The translations under genes were made by a program, and so were the position numbers. Shown piece after piece: positions 1 to 15,779 of a stretch of 64,000 nt of DNA. The stretch covers positions 62,001 through 126,000 of the forward strand of contig NZ_AP026763.1 in NCBI RefSeq assembly GCF_026000435.1. The letters run 5' to 3'. The notes beneath the pieces were generated by a model. That model ran no database searches. It had not been told where the DNA came from and was given only the letters and a program-made list of their open reading frames with translations. The stretch is from Vibrio sp. STUT-A11 (GTDB lineage: Bacteria > Pseudomonadota > Gammaproteobacteria > Enterobacterales > Vibrionaceae). Each line of letters opens with the position of its first letter. The stretch's first letter is position 1.

Positions 1-1
1 T

Positions 2-712
2 CTTTTTGTTGAATCGCAAAGCCGTATTACTCCCACTTATCAGGTGCTCGAGCGTGGCGATGGTTACGAATTCACAGTGCCAGCTTTTAACTTTCCTACC
101 GTTGCAAGCCGTTTGATCAAGCGCTGGAAGCAAGACCAGAGCACGTTAGAATTTGTTCTTCAAGCGGAGCGCAAAGAGCTCGAACTCAGCCAGTGGCTAT
201 TGGCGGGTACCTCACAACAAACACAGGCTCGTGAATCATTATTGATTCGTGAATTAGATAGCTTGTCTCCAGGTGCATTAAATGCATTAACCGTACAGTT
301 GACTCAAATAGATGTGACCAGTTGGCTGCCATCTACTGCAGTGGTTGCTCGCTTAGCTCAGGTAAGTCAGGACGAAGCAATGTACGACTTGTTGTGGCGA
401 ATGCGTGCCGATTACAATAGCCACGCAGAACTGGATCGATTAGCTCAAATAGGCGATACCTTTTCATTACATCAGTTGATGAACTCAACCGTTAATCCAA
501 CGCTCAAACCTTATGCGATTAGCCTTTTAACCAAAACCTATCCATTGAGCCCTGAAGTGAAGCAGTTCTTAATTGCCAAAATGGCGTTGTCAGGAGAAGC
601 GACATTGGTGGCGAGAGAGTTAGCACAACAAGGGCATCAAAGCTGGCTTCAAGAGTTAGTTTCGGGGAATCATCAGGTTAAAGTGCGTCAAATCGAACAA
701 GTTCTGAAGTAA
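2..712 (+). CDS. 3' part of an unknown helical-repeat-like protein (start lies before the window)
   Basis: The reading frame is open to the left edge, so only the last ~236 codons are present. A GTG at 44 is in frame, but coding clearly continues upstream of it (LFVESQSR... precedes). The visible part is rich in Leu, Ala and Gln and looks like a stack of short amphipathic helices, as in HEAT- or TPR-like scaffolds. No catalytic motif, signal peptide or membrane segment is visible in this part. A strong hairpin follows at 735-764, so transcription probably ends before ubiD. I do not recognise the family and assign no function. Confidence 0.6.
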   Translation, partial: LFVESQSRITPTYQVLERGDGYEFTVPAFNFPTVASRLIKRWKQDQSTLEFVLQAERKELELSQWLLAGTSQQTQARESLLIRELDSLSPGALNALTVQLTQIDVTSWLPSTAVVARLAQVSQDEAMYDLLWRMRADYNSHAELDRLAQIGDTFSLHQLMNSTVNPTLKPYAISLLTKTYPLSPEVKQFLIAKMALSGEATLVARELAQQGHQSWLQELVSGNHQVKVRQIEQVLK

Positions 713-734
713 TACTACGCTTAAAACCCACACA

Positions 735-764
735 AAATAGGAGGACCTTAGTGTCCTCCTATTT
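735..764 (+). terminator. Hairpin after the first gene
   Basis: A perfect 12-bp stem (AAATAGGAGGAC pairing with GTCCTCCTATTT) closes a 6-base loop. No strong T-run follows, so it may be a weak terminator or an mRNA-protecting hairpin upstream of ubiD. Confidence 0.6.
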
Positions 765-808
765 GATATACTGCAAAAAGTTTAATCAGTCAGCAGTCAT
801 GAAGGCCT

Positions 809-2662
809 ATGAGTTTTAAGGATTTACGCGAATTTATCGACTACCTGGAGCAGAAAGGTCTCCTCAAGCGCATTAGTCACCCTGTCAAACCCGCTTATGA
901 AATGACAGAAATCAGCGATCGTACCTTGCGTGCTGGTGGCCCTGCATTGCTGTTCGAGAATCCAATAGGTTACGATGTTCCCGTTTTAACTAACCTGTTT
1001 GGTACCCCGGAGCGTGTTGCGATTGGTATGGGGCGTGAAGACGTAAAAGAACTGCGCGAAGTCGGTAAATTGCTGGCTTATCTTAAAGAGCCAGAGCCGC
1101 CGAAAGGATTCAAAGACGCGTTAGAAAAGTTGCCGGTATTCAAGCAAGTCCTGAACATGCCAGCCAAGCGTCTGCGTAAGGCGCCTTGCCAGGAAATCGT
1201 CTGGCAGGGTGATGAGGTCGACTTAGACAAAATTCCCGTGATGAGCTGCTGGGCTGAAGATGTCGCGCCGTTATTAACCTGGGGACTAACCGTTACCAAG
1301 GGGCCGAACAAAAAACGTCAGAACCTTGGGATCTACCGTCAGCAAAAAATAGCGAAAAACAAAATCATCATGCGTTGGCTGGCACATCGAGGTGGCGCTC
1401 TTGACCTTCGCGACTGGATGGAAACTAATCCAGGCAAACCATTCCCAGTATCGGTGGCATTCGGTGCGGACCCTGCGACCATTCTTGGTGCGGTAACGCC
1501 AGTACCTGATACGTTATCGGAATATGCCTTTGCTGGCTTGTTACGTGGCAGTAAAACCGAAGTCGTCAAATCCATCAGCAACGAGCTGGAAGTGCCAGCG
1601 AGTGCGGAAATTGTGATGGAAGGTTACATCGACCTGAATGAGTTTGCTGATGAAGGCCCTTATGGCGATCACACGGGCTACTACAACGAAAAAGAAAAGC
1701 ACCACGTCTTTACCATTACGCACATTACCATGCGTAAAGATCCGATTTACCACAGCACTTACACCGGTCGTCCACCCGACGAACCTGCTGTTCTGGGTGT
1801 AGCACTGAATGAAGTCTTCGTTCCTATTCTGCAGAAGCAGTTCCCGGAAATAGAAGATTTCTATTTACCACCTGAAGGGTGTTCGTACCGTATGGCGGTC
1901 GTCACGTTGAAGAAGCAATACCCGGGACATGCAAAACGCGTAATGATGGGTGTATGGTCGTTTTTACGTCAGTTTATGTATACCAAGTATGTGATAGTGT
2001 GTGACGAGTCAGTAAACGCGCGTGACTGGGATGATGTGGTTAAAGCCATGACTGTGAATATGGACCCGGTTCGTGATACCGTAATGATTGATAATACGCC
2101 GATAGATTCACTGGACTTTGCTTCTCCAGTGGTTGGCCTGGGTTCCAAGATGGGACTGGATGCGACCACTAAATGGGAAGCGGAACTGGCGACTCGCCCA
2201 GAAGCCACTGCTCCAGAAAGTAAGGCGATGACACAAGCTGACTTGGACTCCTTAAAAGAACAACGTCGTGAAATTATCGACATCTATTTACCACCGACGG
2301 CAAATAATCAGTTCGCTGTGGTAACCATGAAGAAAGACCAGGCTGGCCAGTCTCAAGCATTACTTGAAAAGTTATGGCAATACTTTGCTGATTATACCGA
2401 CATCAAGTTTATTATCTTATGCGATGAAGACGTCAATGCCAGAGATTGGAATGACATCATCTGGGCAGTAACGACTCGTATGGACCCTGATAGAGATACT
2501 ATCCAACTTCGGGGAAGTATGACGAGCAGTTCGAAATTAGCATTGGACGCGACGAATAAGTTTGCAACTGAGGTGACGCGCGATTGGGGTATCCCAATTA
2601 AGAAAGATCCTAAACTTGTGGCTAAAGTTGATGAGATTTGGAATCAGTTAGGTATTCTATGA
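809..2662 (+). CDS. ubiD: UbiD, prenylated-FMN-dependent 3-octaprenyl-4-hydroxybenzoate decarboxylase
   Basis: UbiD decarboxylates 3-octaprenyl-4-hydroxybenzoate in ubiquinone synthesis, using prenylated FMN. The 617-residue product has the family signatures: the NLGIYRQQK stretch near residue 170 and EGPYGDHTGYYNEKEKHHVF near residue 280, both in the cofactor and active-site region. It is ~120 residues longer than the ~497-residue E. coli enzyme. The extra length is an internal repeat of the C-terminal domain: DFYLPPEG...DESVNARDWDD (from about residue 347) recurs as DIYLPPTA...DEDVNARDWND (from about residue 487). The ATG at 809 is preceded by a weak GAAGG-like site. The stop overlaps the ATG of the ferredoxin gene (ATGA), so the two are translationally coupled. 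Family assignment is firm. Confidence 0.96.
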   Translation: MSFKDLREFIDYLEQKGLLKRISHPVKPAYEMTEISDRTLRAGGPALLFENPIGYDVPVLTNLFGTPERVAIGMGREDVKELREVGKLLAYLKEPEPPKGFKDALEKLPVFKQVLNMPAKRLRKAPCQEIVWQGDEVDLDKIPVMSCWAEDVAPLLTWGLTVTKGPNKKRQNLGIYRQQKIAKNKIIMRWLAHRGGALDLRDWMETNPGKPFPVSVAFGADPATILGAVTPVPDTLSEYAFAGLLRGSKTEVVKSISNELEVPASAEIVMEGYIDLNEFADEGPYGDHTGYYNEKEKHHVFTITHITMRKDPIYHSTYTGRPPDEPAVLGVALNEVFVPILQKQFPEIEDFYLPPEGCSYRMAVVTLKKQYPGHAKRVMMGVWSFLRQFMYTKYVIVCDESVNARDWDDVVKAMTVNMDPVRDTVMIDNTPIDSLDFASPVVGLGSKMGLDATTKWEAELATRPEATAPESKAMTQADLDSLKEQRREIIDIYLPPTANNQFAVVTMKKDQAGQSQALLEKLWQYFADYTDIKFIILCDEDVNARDWNDIIWAVTTRMDPDRDTIQLRGSMTSSSKLALDATNKFATEVTRDWGIPIKKDPKLVAKVDEIWNQLGIL

Positions 2663-2928
2663 GTCATACAGTCCACCTTCTGCCGATAAACGTATCATTT
2701 GAGGTTGAAGATGGTGAGACGGTGTTGGAGGCTGCGCTCAACAATAATATTCGCTTCCCTCATCGTTGCCGGGTTGGCGCGTGTGCCATGTGCATGTGTA
2801 AGAAGGTATCGGGTGAAGTGAGTTATCACCTCGACCCAATGCTAACCGATAAAGAACAGCAGCAAGGTTGGATATTTCCTTGCCAAGCCTATACAGAAAG
2901 TAATTTAGTGCTTACTTTTGATGAGTAA
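2659..2928 (+). CDS. Small plant-type 2Fe-2S ferredoxin
   Basis: Starting at the ATG that overlaps the ubiD stop, this encodes 89 residues. Cys37, Cys42 and Cys45 (CRVGACAMC) plus Cys75 (FPCQAY) form the CX4CX2C...C ligand set of plant/adrenodoxin-like 2Fe-2S ferredoxins. An in-frame TTG lies 21 bases upstream, but the ATG fits the overlapping operon layout better. The gene sits between ubiD and fre, 14 bases before fre. A ferredoxin domain plus a Fre-like flavin/NAD domain would together make the electron-transfer module found fused in oxygenase reductases. This suggests, but does not prove, that Fre reduces this ferredoxin. Its final electron acceptor is unknown. Confidence 0.9.
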   Translation: MSHTVHLLPINVSFEVEDGETVLEAALNNNIRFPHRCRVGACAMCMCKKVSGEVSYHLDPMLTDKEQQQGWIFPCQAYTESNLVLTFDE

Positions 2929-2942
2929 GCGAGAGGGACATC

Positions 2943-3656
2943 ATGACCATCCAATGTAAAGTAAAGTCTATTCAGCCGTTAGCTTGTAATACTTACCAAA
3001 TTCTACTTCACCCAGAATCACCTGTAACTTTCAAAGCAGGTCAATATCTTATGGTTGTGATGGGAGAGAAAGACAAGCGCCCATTCTCTATTGCGAGCAG
3101 TCCTTGTCGACATGAAGGTGAGTTGGAACTGCACATTGGTGCCGCAGAACATAATGCCTACGCAATTGAAGTAGTCGAAGCAATGAAAACCGCTCTAGAA
3201 ACGGGTAGTGATATTGAAATTGATGCACCACACGGAGATGCGTGGATTCAAGAAGATAGTGAACGTCCACTACTACTGATCGCTGGTGGCACTGGGTTCA
3301 GTTATGTACGCTCTATTTTAGATCATTGCGTGGCACAGAATAAGACCAATCAAATCTATTTGTACTGGGGTGCTCGTGATGATAGCCAGTTATACGCAAA
3401 AGATGAACTTATCGATATTTCAGAGAAGTTTTCTAACGTTCACTTTATTCCTGTAGTAGAGGAAGCACCGACTGATTGGCAAGGCAAGGTTGGTAACGTA
3501 CTACAAGCAGTGAGTGACGATTTCGAAAGTCTGGAAGACTATGATATCTATATAGCAGGTCGCTTTGAAATGGCGGGCGCCGCTCGAGAACAGTTTACTC
3601 AGAATAAGAAAGCGAAAAGCGAACGTATGTATGCAGACGCGTACGCTTTCATTTAA
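2943..3656 (+). CDS. fre: Fre, NAD(P)H:flavin oxidoreductase
   Basis: A cytosolic NAD(P)H-dependent flavin reductase of 237 residues in the ferredoxin-NADP reductase superfamily, the usual length for Fre/LuxG. The flavin-binding RPFSIASSP motif is near residues 43-51. The nucleotide-binding GGTGFSYVRSIL motif is near residues 115-126. The C-terminal YIAGRFEMA is the usual NAD-domain end. Fre supplies reduced flavin for various reductases and oxygenases. It is the last gene of the ubiD-ferredoxin-fre unit, with a GAGGGAC ribosome site just upstream of its ATG and a strong terminator at 3675-3702. Confidence 0.95.
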   Translation: MTIQCKVKSIQPLACNTYQILLHPESPVTFKAGQYLMVVMGEKDKRPFSIASSPCRHEGELELHIGAAEHNAYAIEVVEAMKTALETGSDIEIDAPHGDAWIQEDSERPLLLIAGGTGFSYVRSILDHCVAQNKTNQIYLYWGARDDSQLYAKDELIDISEKFSNVHFIPVVEEAPTDWQGKVGNVLQAVSDDFESLEDYDIYIAGRFEMAGAAREQFTQNKKAKSERMYADAYAFI

Positions 3657-3674
3657 ATACGGCTTTTATGGCAT

Positions 3675-3702
3675 AAAAAGAGGGTTTTTTACCCTCTTTT
3701 TT
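3675..3702 (+). terminator. Rho-independent terminator of the ubiD-fre unit
   Basis: AAAAGAGGGT pairs with ACCCTCTTTT across a five-T loop, ending in a T-run. It separates fre from the first rRNA operon. Confidence 0.9.
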
Positions 3703-3762
3703 ACGTTTTTGATTAAATAATCATCGAGTGTTCGGTTTTTTGGTTTTTTTCAAAAAAAAGGG

Positions 3763-3790
3763 TTGCGCTACGATCGTAACTCCCTATAAT
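3763..3790 (+). promoter_or_regulatory. rRNA operon 1 promoter P1
   Basis: TTGCGC (3763-3768) and a perfect TATAAT (3785-3790) are separated by 16 bp. A GC-rich discriminator (GCGC) follows, typical of stringently controlled rRNA promoters. The AT-rich tract just upstream (T- and A-runs at 3735-3759) looks like an UP element. Confidence 0.8.
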
Positions 3791-3880
3791 GCGCATCCAC
3801 CGACACGGCAGACGCGATAAGGCTTCAGCAGGGTCGGAGAGGTAAAAAGCTTCTACGAAAAAAATAGTTGAAAAAAGTGT

Positions 3881-3908
3881 TTGACACTAACAACCAAATC
3901 GCTAGAAT
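3881..3908 (+). promoter_or_regulatory. rRNA operon 1 promoter P2
   Basis: A perfect TTGACA (3881-3886) and TAGAAT (3903-3908) with 16-bp spacing, followed by GCACCTCCGC. This is the second promoter of a P1-P2 tandem. Confidence 0.8.
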
Positions 3909-3946
3909 GCACCTCCGCTTTGAGAGAAAGATATCTCTCTAAGCAA

Positions 3947-3958
3947 GCTCTTTAACAA
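3947..3958 (+). promoter_or_regulatory. boxA antitermination site in leader 1
   Basis: GCTCTTTAACAA matches the rRNA boxA element that recruits Nus factors. The same 12 bases recur in the 16S-23S spacer (6039-6050) and in operon 2. Confidence 0.8.
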
Positions 3959-4129
3959 TATAGACCTATCAATCTGTGTGGGCACTCGTTGATGATAATC
4001 CAATTAGAAACTTCGGTTTCAAATTAGGTTTCAATGAAACGAAGTGACCATTGAATCGAAAGATTCAGCACAGTCAATTCAAACATTACTTTATGTAATG
4101 TTCAGTATTCATTGAGCCGACAAAATCTT

Positions 4130-5682
<1,553 letters not shown>

Positions 5683-5783
5683 TACGAATGGACAGTTTGC
5701 TTTCACTTTTTAAAAGTGAAGACAAATGAGTCACGATGAGTGTCCACACAGATTGATACGGTTTATGTAAAAGAGACGATACT

Positions 5784-5860
5784 GGGTCTGTAGCTCAGGT
5801 GGTTAGAGCGTTCGCCTGATAAGCGAGAGGTCGGTGGTTCGAGTCCACTCAGACCCACCA
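5784..5860 (+). tRNA. tRNA-Ile (GAT), operon 1 spacer
   Basis: 77 bases with encoded CCA. The acceptor stem pairs GGGTCTG with CAGACCC, the anticodon GAT is at 5818-5820 and a T-arm GGTTCGAGTCC is present. This is the standard spacer tRNA of this rRNA operon type. Confidence 0.96.
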
Positions 5861-5905
5861 ATTCCCTTCCCAAGGAGTTGGCATACAGTATCGACACACC
5901 TTGAT

Positions 5906-5981
5906 GGGGCTATAGCTCAGCTGGGAGAGCGCCTGCCTTGCACGCAGGAGGTCAGCAGTTCGATCCTGCTTAGCTCCACCA
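5906..5981 (+). tRNA. tRNA-Ala (TGC), operon 1 spacer
   Basis: 76 bases with encoded CCA. The acceptor stem pairs GGGGCTA with TAGCTCC (including a G-T pair), and the anticodon TGC is at 5939-5941. Confidence 0.96.
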
Positions 5982-6038
5982 TCTTTAAGCGCATTAGCAA
6001 TAGTGCTTTTAAAAATGGTTACTTCTTTGAAGTGATTA

Positions 6039-6050
6039 GCTCTTTAACAA
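6039..6050 (+). promoter_or_regulatory. Spacer boxA, operon 1
   Basis: GCTCTTTAACAA lies between tRNA-Ala and 23S, as in other gammaproteobacterial rRNA operons, and keeps the antitermination complex loaded for 23S transcription. Confidence 0.7.
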
Positions 6051-6313
6051 TTTGGAAAGCTGACAAAACAAACTTTGTTTTTTAGAAATAAAGATTTGTT
6101 TGTAAAGTTCTCAAAGTATTCCTAATGGAATACAACTAAAAACACATTCAAGTGTTCTTGGGTTTTGCGAAAGCAAAACATATTTGAGTCCGGCAAAATC
6201 GAAAGCTATCTCGCTCATTCAAATAATGAGATAGCAACTTTGGTTGTTTGACCGTTTGATTTCACTTTTTAAAGTGAAGACAAAATGCAATTCGAAACTC
6301 CTTCGGGTTGTAT

Positions 6314-9203
<2,890 letters not shown>

Positions 9204-9311
9204 ACAACACCCAAGGGGTTTTGATGGACTCAAAGCAAGAACATTGAATGTGTAAAAACGAGAATTAACAACAGCTTTCCAAGTTTTCTCTAGAAATAGA
9301 GAGTAAGAATT

Positions 9312-9431
9312 TGCTTGGCGACCATAGCGATTTGGACCCACCTGATTTCCATTCCGAACTCAGAAGTGAAACGAATTAGCGCCGATGGTAGTGTGGGGTT
9401 TCCCCATGTGAGAGTAGGACATCGCCAGGCT
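9312..9431 (+). rRNA. 5S ribosomal RNA, copy 1
   Basis: About 120 bases starting TGCTTGGCG and ending CGCCAGGCT. Compared with copy 2 it differs at four positions (9330, 9346, 9376 and 9399). Confidence 0.93.
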
Positions 9432-9441
9432 TTTATTTTGC

Positions 9442-9496
9442 ACTTGCTTAATATTTAAGCAAGTCACCATAGGGTTCTAAAGTTTTTTAGAATTTT
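9442..9496 (+). terminator. Twin hairpins at the end of rRNA operon 1
   Basis: A 10-bp stem (ACTTGCTTAA/TTAAGCAAGT, 9442-9464) is followed by a 7-bp stem (TTCTAAA/TTTAGAA, 9475-9492) and TTTT. The second hairpin has the terminator shape and lies just before the promoter of operon 2. Confidence 0.6.
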
Positions 9497-9499
9497 ATG

Positions 9500-9527
9500 T
9501 TGACTTTCAAAGTGGAAAGCGTATTAT
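9500..9527 (+). promoter_or_regulatory. rRNA operon 2 promoter (single)
   Basis: TTGACT (9500-9505) and TATTAT (9522-9527), 16 bp apart, followed by ACGCACCTCGC. Only this P2-like promoter is visible between the two operons; no second P1-like element fits in the short gap. Confidence 0.7.
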
Positions 9528-9564
9528 ACGCACCTCGCTTAAGTGCTAAGGCACTGAAAGCCAA

Positions 9565-9576
9565 GCTCTTTAACAA
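9565..9576 (+). promoter_or_regulatory. boxA in leader 2
   Basis: GCTCTTTAACAA, identical to the boxA of leader 1, followed by the same TATAGACCTATCAATCTG leader sequence. Confidence 0.75.
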
Positions 9577-9803
9577 TATAGACCTATCAATCTGTGTGGG
9601 CACTCGTTGATGATAATCCAAATAGTTTCTTCGGAAACAATTTAGGTTTCAATGAACTGAGTGACCAATCGAGATTAAGTTTACTTAGTCTTGGCACAGT
9701 CAATTCATTATCGTTCTCCTTTTTTATAAAGGAATAACGATAATAGCTTTAAAATTACGTTTGTAGTTTTGAAGTCAGTATTCATTGAGCCAAACAAAAC
9801 TTT

Positions 9804-11356
<1,553 letters not shown>

Positions 11357-11457
11357 TACGAATGGACAGTTTGCTTTCACTTTTTAAAAGTGAAGACAAA
11401 TGAGTCACGATGAGTGTCCACACAGATTGATACGGTTTATGTAAAAGAGACGATACT

Positions 11458-11534
11458 GGGTCTGTAGCTCAGGTGGTTAGAGCGTTCGCCTGATAAGCGA
11501 GAGGTCGGTGGTTCGAGTCCACTCAGACCCACCA
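11458..11534 (+). tRNA. tRNA-Ile (GAT), operon 2 spacer
   Basis: Identical by eye to the copy at 5784, with GAT anticodon and encoded CCA. Confidence 0.96.
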
Positions 11535-11579
11535 ATTCCCTTCCCAAGGAGTTGGCATACAGTATCGACACACCTTGAT

Positions 11580-11655
11580 GGGGCTATAGCTCAGCTGGGA
11601 GAGCGCCTGCCTTGCACGCAGGAGGTCAGCAGTTCGATCCTGCTTAGCTCCACCA
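11580..11655 (+). tRNA. tRNA-Ala (TGC), operon 2 spacer
   Basis: Identical by eye to the copy at 5906, with TGC anticodon and encoded CCA. Confidence 0.96.
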
Positions 11656-11712
11656 TCTTTAAGCGCATTAGCAATAGTGCTTTTAAAAATGGTTACTTCT
11701 TTGAAGTGATTA

Positions 11713-11724
11713 GCTCTTTAACAA
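11713..11724 (+). promoter_or_regulatory. Spacer boxA, operon 2
   Basis: GCTCTTTAACAA between tRNA-Ala and 23S. The spacer downstream differs slightly from operon 1, around the AGTATTC segment, which makes it two bases longer. Confidence 0.7.
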
Positions 11725-11989
11725 TTTGGAAAGCTGACAAAACAAACTTTGTTTCTTAGAAATAAAGATTTGTTTGTAAAGTTCTCAAAGTATTCATGTA
11801 TTTGAATACAACTAAAAACACATTCAAGTGTTCTTGGGTTTTGCGAAAGCAAAACATATTTGAGTCCGGCAAAATCGAAAGCTATCTCGCTCATTCAAAT
11901 AATGAGATAGCAACTTTGGTTGTTTGACCGTTTGATTTCACTTTTTAAAGTGAAGACAAAATGCAATTCGAAACTCCTTCGGGTTGTAT

Positions 11990-14879
<2,890 letters not shown>

Positions 14880-14987
14880 ACAACACCCAAGGGGTTTTGA
14901 TGGACTCAAAGCAAGAACATTGAATGTGTAAAAACGAGAATTAACAACAGCTTTCCAAGTTTTCTCTAGAAATAGAGAGTAAGAATT

Positions 14988-15107
14988 TGCTTGGCGACCA
15001 TAGCGTTTTGGACCCACCTGACTTCCATTCCGAACTCAGAAGTGAAACGAAATAGCGCCGATGGTAGTGTGGGGCTTCCCCATGTGAGAGTAGGACATCG
15101 CCAGGCT
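14988..15107 (+). rRNA. 5S ribosomal RNA, copy 2
   Basis: About 120 bases, starting TGCTTGGCG. It carries four substitutions relative to the first 5S copy. No terminator is visible before the tRNA-Ser gene 69 bases downstream. Confidence 0.93.
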
Positions 15108-15176
15108 TTAAATATCGTTACCTGTGGAAACATGTAACAACATCATCAGTGTACTAATCTGTTGATGACAATTTGT

Positions 15177-15267
15177 GGAGAGATGGCTGAGTGGTTGAAA
15201 GCACCGGTCTTGAAAACCGGCATACGTTAATAGCGTATCTAGGGTTCAAATCCCTATCTCTCCGCCA
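15177..15267 (+). tRNA. tRNA-Ser (TGA)
   Basis: 91 bases including a long variable arm (CATACGTTAATAGCGTATC) typical of class II tRNAs. The anticodon TGA is at 15211-15213 in CTTGAAA, the acceptor stem pairs GGAGAGA with TCTCTCC, and GCCA is encoded. It lies 69 bases after 5S copy 2 and its own downstream terminator is the first one after that 5S, so it may be the distal tRNA of operon 2. It borders the accessory block. Confidence 0.95.
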
Positions 15268-15277
15268 CTATTAAGAA

Positions 15278-15305
15278 GCCTCGCTAGAAATAGCGAGGCT
15301 TTTTT
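15278..15305 (+). terminator. Terminator after tRNA-Ser
   Basis: GCCTCGCTA pairs with TAGCGAGGC around a GAAA loop and is followed by six T residues. It is a strong intrinsic terminator that probably ends rRNA operon 2 together with tRNA-Ser. Confidence 0.92.
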
Positions 15306-15396
15306 CATTTCTACACTGTCCTGAAATGTCTTCACGCGTTGAAGACAGTCGACGAGTTCAGGCAACTTCAACAAGCCCTTATACCAATTACATTAA

Positions 15397-15778
15397 TTAA
15401 GTAGTCAATTTTGTCCAGTCCCTAAAGCAGAGTGAGGTATCTCTGCTTTTATTCTCCACAAATCGATTCCAAGCAGTACAAATACTGTCAACAATGGCTT
15501 CGTAGCTATCAAAGCATCGGTTGGCTAGTTCATGCTGTCGCAATCAACTCCAGACTTGCTCTATTGGATTGAGCTCTGGTGAATACGGTGGGATATGGAG
15601 ACTGGTTACGTTTGAGTACTCTTTTCCTAGATAATTTTGGTGCCAGCTCGCTTGATCCATGATGATACCAATCAGGAAAATTAACTGGTCAGGGAACAGG
15701 GTTCGATAAACAAACTCGATTTGCCATGGATGGCAAATCGAAGCCCCTTGGATGGGCTCATGCGTGTTTGTGTCCGAT
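15397..15778 (-). pseudogene. IS630-family transposase remnant (C-terminal part, nonsense-mutated)
   Basis: Minus-strand translation gives DQASWHQ...IPPYSPELNPIEQVWS, the hallmark of the catalytic C-terminal half of IS630-type DDE transposases. The last acidic residue lies in the NPIEQVW motif. The frame then meets TGA at 15544-15546 and continues in the same frame as LRQHELANRCFDSY...CFRDWTKLTT to a TAA at 15397. Related proteins read VWSWLRQ here, so the TGA is most simply a mutated TGG. The N-terminal half is missing: upstream of about 15778 the sequence becomes the usher gene. The element is therefore truncated and inactive, and marks one edge of the accessory block. Confidence 0.85.
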
Positions 15779-15779
15779 G

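Noticed and set aside
15177..15267. tRNA-Ser as attachment site of an integrative element
   Set aside because: No integrase gene and no repeat of the tRNA end at the far side were found in the window.
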